Positions 1-5,978 of a stretch of 30,918 bases of DNA are shown here, in pieces (position 1 is the first letter of the stretch; the number at the start of each line of letters is the position of its first letter). The DNA comes from Clostridia bacterium (lineage in GTDB: Bacteria > Bacillota_A > Clostridia > Oscillospirales > CAG-272). The stretch spans positions 1-30,918 of the forward strand of contig JAFTDQ010000053.1 of assembly GCA_017454075.1 (NCBI GenBank). Reading direction: 5' to 3'. A model generated the notes under the pieces. The model was given only the letters and a program-made list of their open reading frames with translations, made no database searches and had not been told where the DNA came from. The translations under genes and the position numbers were made by a program.

Positions 1-63
1 GGGTGAAAAACAAGCGCATAGCAATAGTGTAACGTCTATAATCGCCAGTTTGTTTACCCTCAT

Positions 64-224
64 CCGAGCGGCTTCGCCGCCCACCTTCCCCACGGCGGGG
101 GAAGGCAAGAACCTCGGCTCCCCCTGAGGGGGAGCTGTCGGCGTCAGCCGACTGAGAGGGGCGTCGCACCCTCACCCTCTCTGCCTCTCTCCGTTCGGCA
201 CCTCTCCCGAAGGGCGAGGCGAGA
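64..224. repeat. Composite palindromic intergenic repeat
   Basis: This is a GC-rich block of consecutive hairpins: 68-80 (gcggc/gccgc), 84-105 (ccttcccc/ggggaagg), 117-135 (gctcccc/ggggagc) and 137-152 (gtcggc/gccgac), followed by a pyrimidine-rich tail with a further cctctcccgaagggcgagg hairpin. It has no coding potential. Blocks of this type (CTCATCCG..CACCTTCCCC, CTCCCCCTGAGGGGGAGCTGTC) are familiar to me as dispersed intergenic repeats in clostridial genomes. Partial copies of its units seem to recur at about 275-300 and 350-381. The rest of 1-456, apart from the terminator at 400-432, shows nothing recognisable. Confidence 0.7.
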
Positions 225-399
225 TATAGTTCTGCTTCACATTGCAAAGACGGTTTGTTTGTGCTTTTAACACCTCATCACCGGCTTCGCCGTAAGCTAC
301 CTGATCTTTTCAGTTGACGAAAATATACCGGGAGAAGCCTTTCTTTCCGCCCAGCTCAAACTCCCGGCTCCGCCGGTCCCATAAAACAACCTGACCGAC

Positions 400-432
400 A
401 AAAGAAACCCGCCGCGGGTGCGCCGCGGCGGG
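400..432 (-). terminator. Rho-independent terminator of the surface-protein gene
   Basis: A perfect 9-bp GC stem (408-416 with 424-432, 7-nt loop) is followed on the minus strand by TTTCTTTT (407-400). It lies 25 bp beyond the stop codon of the minus-strand gene starting at 1707, so it probably ends that transcript and perhaps the whole upstream run of lipoprotein genes. Confidence 0.8.
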
Positions 433-456
433 AGTAAGATTATTAAGAAATCTTTT

Positions 457-1707
457 TCAGTCCTCTTTGCGCTTTTTCATAACGATAGCGGCTGCCGTGC
501 CGAGGATGGCGACGGAAGCGACTGCTATTGAGATGCTGAGCATATCGGAGGTATCGGCAGAGGGTTCAAGAATCGTCACGTTGCTCGTGCTGAACTGGAG
601 GTGTCCGCCGTCGGCTTCGCCGCCCCATACGATAAGGATCGTCTTGGCGTTAACGGCTTTACCGAACTTATAGGTGTGCACAAGACCGTCAACACTATGT
701 TTGGCCGGCACTTCAGTCATTCCGTCAAGGCTCCATGCGCTTCCCTGTGCCTCGGACCACTTTTCGTTCGTGACATAGATCTTAGCGTCGGCAAACCAGC
801 TGCCGTTCGTCGCCGTGGAGGTGTTGTTTTCGGTAAAGCTGATTCCTCCGGCGGTCACGCCATTGTTGAAATTGGCATAGAGGTTATAATGAACACTCTG
901 AATAGCGGACTGGTCATACGGTCCAGGGTAAGTTGTGCGCTCACCTGAGGGCTGCTGCATTGCCATACCGACAAAATCGGGATGAGTATTCTCAACAACC
1001 GGCGTGGGGGTTACGGGTGCGGGATCGTCACCGCCCGCAGCGGGAGCGGAATGTACGCCGTTGCTGTCATAGAGACCGCCGAGGTAGTTGCCGTGAGTTG
1101 CGACCTTCGACATATCGGCAGCCACGGCATCCGAACCGGGCTCGAAGTGTACGAGAAGCGCGTCCGTCGTTACTTCCCTGTCGAACCACATGAGCCAGTA
1201 TCCGGCATTGGAATCACTGTCCCACTTATACTCAACGTCGTTGATGCCGATCTTTTCCCAGCTGTTCCATGTGCCGACTGTCTTCGTTGTGTAGATTTCA
1301 AATGTCTTAAGGACCTTTTCAGCGGTCATGACGGTCGAATGAGAATCACTCTGATTCTTATCGCCGCAGTCGTTGATGGCAAATCCGTTGAACTTACGTC
1401 CGGCTGTGCCGTATGAATCGCCGAGCCAGTAAATACAGAGGGTATTCCACTCATGCATATCGATAAAGGTCGCGGCTCTGACGGAAACGCCTGTCTCTTC
1501 CCTGTTTCCCTGGAAGGTCGTGAGATCAGTCCCGGACGCCGTCTTATGGCAGTATGTGCTGGTATAACCGCCGAGCCATGCGAATTCACCTGTTGCTCCG
1601 CTCGGAAGCTGACTGGTGATACCGGGCTTAAAATCAGCGCTGCCAACAACGGCCATAACGCTCGCGCACATGACGATCGCAACAAGCATTGCTATGATTT
1701 TTTTCAT
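457..1707 (-). CDS. Secreted, C-terminally membrane-anchored surface protein, function unknown
   Basis: Encodes 416 residues. An N-terminal signal peptide (about 1-24, MKKIIAML...GSA) is followed by two extracellular beta-rich blocks. Block one is about residues 38-215, rich in Trp, Tyr and Gly. A Pro/Thr linker follows (GGDDPAPVTPTPVVENTHPD), then block two at about 240-375. A single hydrophobic helix (about 390-409) ends in the basic tail KKRKED, typical of a Gram-positive surface protein held by a transmembrane helix; no LPXTG is visible. AGGAG lies 8 bp before the ATG, and a dedicated promoter (1760-1788) and terminator (400-432) flank the gene. It follows a run of lipoprotein genes on the same strand. 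I do not recognise the domains. Trp-rich beta blocks suggest carbohydrate or ligand binding, but that is inference. Confidence 0.85.
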   Translation of the reverse strand: MKKIIAMLVAIVMCASVMAVVGSADFKPGITSQLPSGATGEFAWLGGYTSTYCHKTASGTDLTTFQGNREETGVSVRAATFIDMHEWNTLCIYWLGDSYGTAGRKFNGFAINDCGDKNQSDSHSTVMTAEKVLKTFEIYTTKTVGTWNSWEKIGINDVEYKWDSDSNAGYWLMWFDREVTTDALLVHFEPGSDAVAADMSKVATHGNYLGGLYDSNGVHSAPAAGGDDPAPVTPTPVVENTHPDFVGMAMQQPSGERTTYPGPYDQSAIQSVHYNLYANFNNGVTAGGISFTENNTSTATNGSWFADAKIYVTNEKWSEAQGSAWSLDGMTEVPAKHSVDGLVHTYKFGKAVNAKTILIVWGGEADGGHLQFSTSNVTILEPSADTSDMLSISIAVASVAILGTAAAIVMKKRKED

Positions 1708-1732
1708 TGTTTTTTCTCCTGTTTTTTATTGT

Positions 1733-1746
1733 CCCCCCGAAGGGGG
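1733..1746 (-). other. UUCG-capped hairpin in the 5' leader
   Basis: On the minus strand CCCCC-UUCG-GGGGG forms a very stable 5-bp stem with a UUCG tetraloop in the 5' leader of the surface-protein gene, between its promoter and its ribosome binding site. No T-tract follows, so it is more likely an RNA-stability element than a terminator. Confidence 0.45.
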
Positions 1747-1759
1747 CTCTGATACGTAA

Positions 1760-1788
1760 ATGATAGCAGATTCCGGACTCTTTGTAAA
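1760..1788 (-). promoter_or_regulatory. Sigma-A promoter for the surface-protein gene
   Basis: Minus-strand TTTACA (1788-1783), a 17-bp spacer and TATCAT (1765-1760). An imperfect inverted repeat (about 1771-1805, core ctctttg/caaaagag) straddles the -35 box and could be an operator or the end of the upstream transcript. Between this and the micro-lipoprotein stop at 1864 I see nothing else. Confidence 0.65.
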
Positions 1789-1863
1789 GTACCAAAAGAG
1801 CCGAATTCTTATTTTTTTATGTCCGAAAAGTATACAAAAGGTAAACGAACTCCGCGCGGCCGA

Positions 1864-1995
1864 TCATTTCACGTTTGCGGGATCGTATACTCCGCAGAAC
1901 GAGCATCCGCCGGGCTTTGCGTTCCCGCCCTGACATCCGGCGAAAACGGCAGCAACCATCACAAGAGCGATGAAAAGAGCTATCGTCTTTTTCAT
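1864..1995 (-). CDS. 43-residue micro-lipoprotein with a CxxC motif
   Basis: A short open frame of 43 residues starting MKKTIALFIALVMVAAVF and continuing AGCQGGNAKPGG, with a tail holding CSFCGVYDP. The N-terminus is a complete lipoprotein signal peptide with lipobox FAGC (Cys21). It closely resembles the signal peptides of the downstream paralogous lipoproteins (MKK..LLIALVMVVAVFASC), so it probably arose from the same family. GAAGGA stands 11 bp before the ATG, and the stop TGA is at 1866-1864. After lipid modification and cleavage only 23 residues would remain, including a CxxC pair that could bind metal or be redox active. It is either a true micro-lipoprotein or the remnant of a truncated paralogue. 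It sits 47 bp downstream of the 2043-2834 gene, in the same direction. Confidence 0.6.
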   Translation of the reverse strand: MKKTIALFIALVMVAAVFAGCQGGNAKPGGCSFCGVYDPANVK

Positions 1996-2042
1996 GTTTT
2001 TTCGTTTCCTTCAGCTTTAACGTTTGACGTCCGATTGCCGAT

Positions 2043-2834
2043 TTACGCAGCCGGCGGGTTGTAGATCACCGCAGGACCGGCAACGTTGCTGACGAACCAG
2101 AGCTCGTTTTCCTGAGGATCCGGGTCATACATGAGGAAGTAACGCGCGGTCACGTCAGCGCCCTTGAAGGAAAGTCCCTGTGCGTAGGTTCCCCAGAGGA
2201 TGCCGTTATCGGGATTCTCGAAGGGCTCGCAGGTGCAGTCCCATTTCGTCCACGTACCGTTCGGATTGTCGGTGTACCAGATCTCAAGCTTGGAGTAATT
2301 CGTGAAGAGCGTGTAGTTGCCCTCTCCGCGCCAGTGGGTGACGTCGCCGAGAATGAACTCGTTGACAGTCAGCTCCTTGGTGAAGCCGATGAACGGGAGA
2401 TACTTGTTCTTGCCGTCGTTCGTGTACTGCGACGTACTGGTATTTATGACGTCCCATTCGGCGATGGCGGCCTCTACCTTGCCGTCGCCGTCGATCGTCG
2501 CGTTGACGATGACGCCCTTGCCCTGAGTGAGGTTGTTGACGACCTTGCCGTCAACGCCGTGATCGAGGAGCTCGAGGAGCGAGCGGGTGTCGGTGCTGTA
2601 TATCGTGCGGACCTTAGGAAGTCCCTCTTCGACCGGCTCGGTCGCCTCGTCGGTCACGATTTCGCTCGTTGCGGGCGCCGGATCGGTCGCCGGGGCCGCT
2701 GTCGTCGTCTTGTCGTCGGTCTGTTTCGGCACCGTCGTGCCTTTGCCGTCGTCGGTTTTGCCGGGGTTCTGGCAGGACGCGAATACCGCGACGACCATTA
2801 CAAGAGCTATGAGAAGTGATGCAAATTTTTTCAT
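2043..2834 (-). CDS. Lipoprotein of a tandem paralogous family (copy C)
   Basis: Encodes 263 residues. A lipoprotein signal peptide ends in lipobox FASC (Cys21). A Thr/Pro/Ala-rich stalk (about 22-75) contains the unit ATSEIVTDEATEP. A conserved globular domain (about 75-263) starts at LPKVRTIYSTDTRS and ends ARYFLMYDPDPQENELW...VIYNPPAA. The domain carries Trp-rich beta strands (EIWYTDNPNGTWTKWDC, EPFENPDNGILWG) and resembles a discoidin or F5/8C-like beta-sandwich, a fold assignment that is only inferred. It is probably anchored outside the membrane. It is very similar to the genes at 2900-3697 and 5106-5948. The ribosome binding site AGGAGG lies within a small palindrome. It probably shares the transcript that starts at the GH3 promoter, which suggests a role in capturing or sensing glycan. 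Confidence 0.85.
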   Translation of the reverse strand: MKKFASLLIALVMVVAVFASCQNPGKTDDGKGTTVPKQTDDKTTTAAPATDPAPATSEIVTDEATEPVEEGLPKVRTIYSTDTRSLLELLDHGVDGKVVNNLTQGKGVIVNATIDGDGKVEAAIAEWDVINTSTSQYTNDGKNKYLPFIGFTKELTVNEFILGDVTHWRGEGNYTLFTNYSKLEIWYTDNPNGTWTKWDCTCEPFENPDNGILWGTYAQGLSFKGADVTARYFLMYDPDPQENELWFVSNVAGPAVIYNPPAA

Positions 2835-2840
2835 ATTGTC

Positions 2841-2874
2841 CTCCTGTGGAGTTTTTTTATCATATCCGTCCGGC
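2841..2874 (-). promoter_or_regulatory. Duplicated leader with Shine-Dalgarno in a palindrome (copy C)
   Basis: The mRNA leader reads CTCC-ACA-GGAG (2851-2841), so the AGGAG of the ribosome binding site can pair with the CTCC just upstream. The stretch at 2858-2874 (ttatcatatccgtccgg) is repeated exactly before the neighbouring paralogue at 3723-3739. This shows that the duplication unit included the leader. Confidence 0.5.
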
Positions 2875-2899
2875 TCAGGGCAGGACGGCAGAGATTTTA

Positions 2900-3697
2900 T
2901 CAGTCAGCCGCCGGCGGGTTGTAGATAACCGCGGGGCTCGCGAGGTTGCAGGCGATCCAGAGTTCGATTACCTGAGGATCGGGATCGTAAACCATGAAGT
3001 AACGGCCGGTGATGTCCTCTCCCTTGAAGGAAATGCCCTGAGGATACGAACCGTAAAGGATGCCGTTGTCGGGGTTCTCGAAGGACGAGGCGGTGCATTC
3101 CCACTTTGTCCAGGTGCCGTTCGGGTTGTCGGTATACCAGATCTCGAGGTCCGCGTAGTCGGTGTAGAGGTCGGTTTCGATATTATAGTCTCCCCTCCAC
3201 GCGGAGACGTCGCCGATTATGACCTCATTGATGGTTACGTCCTTTTTGAAACCGATGAAGGGGAAATAGGTGTGGCTTCCGTCGTTCGTGTACTGAGCGC
3301 CGTTCGTTTCGATGACGTCCCATTCGGCGATGGCTGCTTCCACCTTGCCGTCGCTGTCGATCTTGCCGTCAACGACGAAGTTTTTGCCCTGAACGAAGCT
3401 GTTTACTACCTGACCGTCAACGCCGTGATCGAGGAGCTGGAGCTTTGAACGGTTATCCGCGCTGTAGATCGTGCGGACCTTCGGAAGTCCATCTTCAACC
3501 GGCTCGGTCGCCTCGTCGGTCACGATTTCGCTCGTCGCGGGCGCCGGCTCGGTCGCCGGGGCCTCTGTCGTCGTCTTGTCGTCGGTCTGTTTCGGCACCG
3601 TCGTGTCGCCGCCGGGCTTGACGTCGTTCGTCTGGCATGACGCAAATACCGCCAGGACCATAACAAGAGCTATGAGAAGTGCTGCAAATTTTTTCAT
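2900..3697 (-). CDS. Lipoprotein of a tandem paralogous family (copy B)
   Basis: Encodes 265 residues. Lipoprotein signal peptide with FASC lipobox (Cys21), a Thr/Pro/Glu-rich stalk with EPAPATSEIVTDEATEPVEDG, then the same C-terminal domain as the 2043-2834 gene (LPKVRTIYSADNRS ... LEIWYTDNPNGTWTKWEC ... ITGRYFMVYDPDPQVIELW ... VIYNPPAAD). It is the closest relative of that gene, including an almost identical leader and signal peptide, so the pair is a recent tandem duplication. Divergence is concentrated in the middle of the domain (positions corresponding to VVNSFVQGKNFVVDGKID) and in the final strands, which might tune ligand specificity. Exported to the outer face of the membrane. Function not known. 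Confidence 0.85.
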   Translation of the reverse strand: MKKFAALLIALVMVLAVFASCQTNDVKPGGDTTVPKQTDDKTTTEAPATEPAPATSEIVTDEATEPVEDGLPKVRTIYSADNRSKLQLLDHGVDGQVVNSFVQGKNFVVDGKIDSDGKVEAAIAEWDVIETNGAQYTNDGSHTYFPFIGFKKDVTINEVIIGDVSAWRGDYNIETDLYTDYADLEIWYTDNPNGTWTKWECTASSFENPDNGILYGSYPQGISFKGEDITGRYFMVYDPDPQVIELWIACNLASPAVIYNPPAAD

Positions 3698-3703
3698 GTT
3701 GTC

Positions 3704-3740
3704 CTCCTGTGGAGTTTATTTTTTATCATATCCGTCCGGC
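3704..3740 (-). promoter_or_regulatory. Duplicated leader with Shine-Dalgarno in a palindrome (copy B)
   Basis: The same CTCC-ACA-GGAG palindrome (3714-3704) and the same upstream block (3723-3740) are found before the 2900-3697 gene as before the 2043-2834 gene. No convincing -35 box accompanies them, so transcription probably comes from upstream. Confidence 0.5.
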
Positions 3741-3778
3741 GTGTGGGACCGGAAGGGCTATTCAATGTTTTGACCCGA

Positions 3779-5044
3779 TCAGCCGAGCTCGACGCCGAGA
3801 ACGATGCCGGAAGCGTTCACGTTGTCGCCGTGATCGCCGACAAAGAGCTTGCCGCCGCCTACCGCCGCGTCGGAGAGGTTGTTCTTCTGATCCTCGTATT
3901 TAAGGGTGGAAACCTTTGAAAGATCGGACTTTTTAAGAACCTCGACGACGGAACCGCCGCCGTTCTTGGTTGGAGCGAAGATATAATCGCCGTATTCGCA
4001 GAGCCCGAAGGCCTTCGTTACGCTTGCTTTTCCGAGGGACTTTTTACCGTCCTTTGAGATTTTGTAAACCGCGTTGTCCTTTTCACTCGAAACGTAAACG
4101 ACTCCGTCGGGATCGACCGCTATGTAGCTCGGGTCTTCCTTGCCGCCGGCGGTCGCCCACGCCATGACTCCGCCTTCACCGAACCCGTCGAAGAGCGAAA
4201 TATTCGAGGGATCGGTCACGTCGTAGCAGCGGACGGAATCAAGATCGTATCCCGTCACCGCGAAAAGAAGATATTTTCCGCCGAGTTTCTGAACCGCAAC
4301 TCCGTTTACACCGGCCTTGCTCACTCCGAGATCGTCCGTCCTGTAGCCGATCTGATTCATGTTTCCGTCGAGGACCGCGACGGATATATCGGATTCCCCG
4401 TTATGGGTGATACCTACGTACACGTATCCGCGGTCGTCGGCCGCCAGGCCCTTGCAGTACAGTTCGTTGTCGCCGGACTCGGGCTTATACGACTCTTTTT
4501 CCGCAAAGCTGTGCTCAACGTCGTATTTGACGACAAGCCGCCCGCCCTGGAGGAATCCGCAGTAGGCGAATTTGCCGTCCGGGGAAACAGTGAAGCCCCT
4601 CATTTCAAAAGAGCTCACCGACATCGTCCCGGGGGTTATCTCTCTGTAAACCTCAAGTTCCTTGCCTGCGAAGGGATCCTTCGGGGGCTCGGGCACCTTT
4701 TCCGTCGTCTCATCTGTCACGAGCTCGCTCGTTGCCGGGGCGGGTTCGGTGATCTCGTCAGTCACGATCTCGCTCGTCTCGGGCGTCGGTTCGGTGATTT
4801 CGTCTGTCACGATCTCGCTCGTTTCGGGTGTCGGTTCCGTCGCCGATTCGGTCGCGATCCCGCTCGTTGCCGGGGCGGGTTCGGTCTTTTCTTCTGAGGT
4901 CGCCGGTACCGGATCCGTCTTCACGTCCGTCACGACCGGAGGTTTTGACGTTATGTCGGACGGGCCGGCGGGCGCGTTCTGACACGACGCGAAGACCGAA
5001 ACGATCAGCGCGAGAAGAGTTATGATAATTGCCGCTTTTTTCAT
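3779..5044 (-). CDS. Lipoprotein: repeat stalk plus C-terminal beta-propeller
   Basis: Encodes 421 residues. Signal peptide with FASC lipobox (Cys21). Residues 54-113 are four 15-residue repeats of the type TEPTPETSEIVTDEI, a stiff Thr/Pro/Glu-rich stalk that projects the rest from the membrane. From about residue 128 to the end come successive blade-like strands: GFTVSPDGKFAYCGFL, GLAADDRGYVYVGITH, VNGVAVQKLGGKYLLFAVTG, YIAVDPDGVVYVSSEKDNAVYKIS, FGLCEYGDYIFAPTK and LSDAAVGGGKLFVGDHGD. This pattern is that of an NHL or SMP-30-like beta-propeller. The stalk unit is shared with the flanking paralogous lipoproteins, although the globular domain is unrelated, so a module has been shuffled. It lies inside the tandem family, 61 bp after the 5106-5948 gene. 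A ligand-binding or scaffold role outside the cell is likely; no catalytic motif is recognised. Confidence 0.85.
   Translation of the reverse strand: MKKAAIIITLLALIVSVFASCQNAPAGPSDITSKPPVVTDVKTDPVPATSEEKTEPAPATSGIATESATEPTPETSEIVTDEITEPTPETSEIVTDEITEPAPATSELVTDETTEKVPEPPKDPFAGKELEVYREITPGTMSVSSFEMRGFTVSPDGKFAYCGFLQGGRLVVKYDVEHSFAEKESYKPESGDNELYCKGLAADDRGYVYVGITHNGESDISVAVLDGNMNQIGYRTDDLGVSKAGVNGVAVQKLGGKYLLFAVTGYDLDSVRCYDVTDPSNISLFDGFGEGGVMAWATAGGKEDPSYIAVDPDGVVYVSSEKDNAVYKISKDGKKSLGKASVTKAFGLCEYGDYIFAPTKNGGGSVVEVLKKSDLSKVSTLKYEDQKNNLSDAAVGGGKLFVGDHGDNVNASGIVLGVELG
4706..4885 (-). repeat. 45-bp in-frame tandem repeat (4 units)
   Basis: Four consecutive 45-bp units encode TEPAPATSGIATESA, two copies of TEPTPETSEIVTDEI, and TEPAPATSELVTDET. 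The two middle copies encode identical residues. Copy-number change here would lengthen or shorten the surface stalk in steps of 15 residues without a frameshift. Confidence 0.8.
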
Positions 5045-5064
5045 GTTTTTGCCTTTATATACTC

Positions 5065-5085
5065 AGGGAACGCTTCTCGTTCCCT
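5065..5085. other. Intercistronic hairpin
   Basis: A perfect 8-bp stem (5065-5072 with 5078-5085, 5-nt loop) lies between two minus-strand lipoprotein genes. No T-tract follows on the minus strand, so it is more likely an mRNA processing or stability hairpin than a terminator of that transcript. On the plus strand TTTT follows it. Confidence 0.45.
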
Positions 5086-5105
5086 TTTAATCAGTTTGAT
5101 TCCGG

Positions 5106-5948
5106 TCAGTCCGCCGGAGGAGGATTATATACCGCCGCGGGAGCCGCGTAGTTGCATACGAAGAGGAGCTCGTCGGGCTGAGGGTCGACCGCGCGTACGA
5201 CGAAGTATCTTGCCGTGATATCGTCTCCCTTGAACCTTATTCCCTGCGCGTACGTGCCCCAGAGTTCCCCGTTGTCGGGGTTCTCAAACGGCTCGCAGAC
5301 GCAGTCCCATTTGGTCCAGACGCCGTTCGGGTTGCTTGTATACCAGAGCTCGAGACGGTCGTAATCGGTGAAAAGGGTGTAATCTCCGAAATCGTCGGCG
5401 ATCCAGTGCGTGACGTCGCCGAGAATGAATTCGTTAATGACGAGGTCGCGCGTGTAGCTCACGAACGGGAAATACGTGTGCTCGCCGTCGTTTGTTTTGC
5501 GCGCCCCCTCCGTGCTGCTGGCAATGAATATCTTATCCCATTCGGTGTCGGGAGCTTCGAGCATCCCGTCGGAGTCGAAGACGCCGTCCGTGACGTAGCC
5601 CTTCCCGAGATTGTAGGACCCGACAACGTTCGCGTTAACGCCGTGATCGAAGAGCTCTATCTTATTTCTCGTATCGGTGCTGTAGATCGTGCGCTTTACG
5701 GGGACGGTATATTCTTCCTCGGCCGCCGAGGTCTCGTCCTCCTTCGGGGCGGTCTCCTCGTCTTTTACCGTGGTGACCTCTTCGGAGTGTGCGGTCGCCT
5801 CCTCTTTTTTCGAAGAGTCGCCGGAGGGCTTCTCTTTGGTCTCCGAGGGGGTCCCCGACGTCCCGGCGGGGATGTTCCCCGGGTTCTGGCAAGCCGCGAA
5901 CGCGGCGATCATGGCGATAACCAAAAATACCGATATAATCTTTTTCAT
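5106..5948 (-). CDS. Lipoprotein of a tandem paralogous family (copy A)
   Basis: Encodes 280 residues. Lipoprotein signal peptide with lipobox FAAC (Cys20). A longer Ser/Thr/Glu/Lys-rich stalk (about 22-90) differs in sequence from those of the other copies. The conserved domain (about 92-280) follows: VKRTIYSTDTRNKIELFDHG ... LELWYTSNPNGVWTKWDC ... ENPDNGELWGTYAQG ... ITARYFVVRAVDPQPDELLFVC ... AVYNPPPAD. It is the most divergent and promoter-proximal of the three copies. AGAGG lies about 8 bp before its ATG, and it starts 30 bp after the end of the GH3 gene, so the two are probably co-transcribed. An extracellular ligand-binding role connected to glycan use is inferred from that linkage only. 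Confidence 0.85.
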   Translation of the reverse strand: MKKIISVFLVIAMIAAFAACQNPGNIPAGTSGTPSETKEKPSGDSSKKEEATAHSEEVTTVKDEETAPKEDETSAAEEEYTVPVKRTIYSTDTRNKIELFDHGVNANVVGSYNLGKGYVTDGVFDSDGMLEAPDTEWDKIFIASSTEGARKTNDGEHTYFPFVSYTRDLVINEFILGDVTHWIADDFGDYTLFTDYDRLELWYTSNPNGVWTKWDCVCEPFENPDNGELWGTYAQGIRFKGDDITARYFVVRAVDPQPDELLFVCNYAAPAAVYNPPPAD

Positions 5949-5978
5949 AATCTGACCTCTCTTTAACAGTCTTTCCGT

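Noticed and set aside
1819..2064. Plus-strand 81-codon frame between lipoprotein genes
   Set aside because: It is opposite the micro-lipoprotein and has no ribosome binding site or conserved features.
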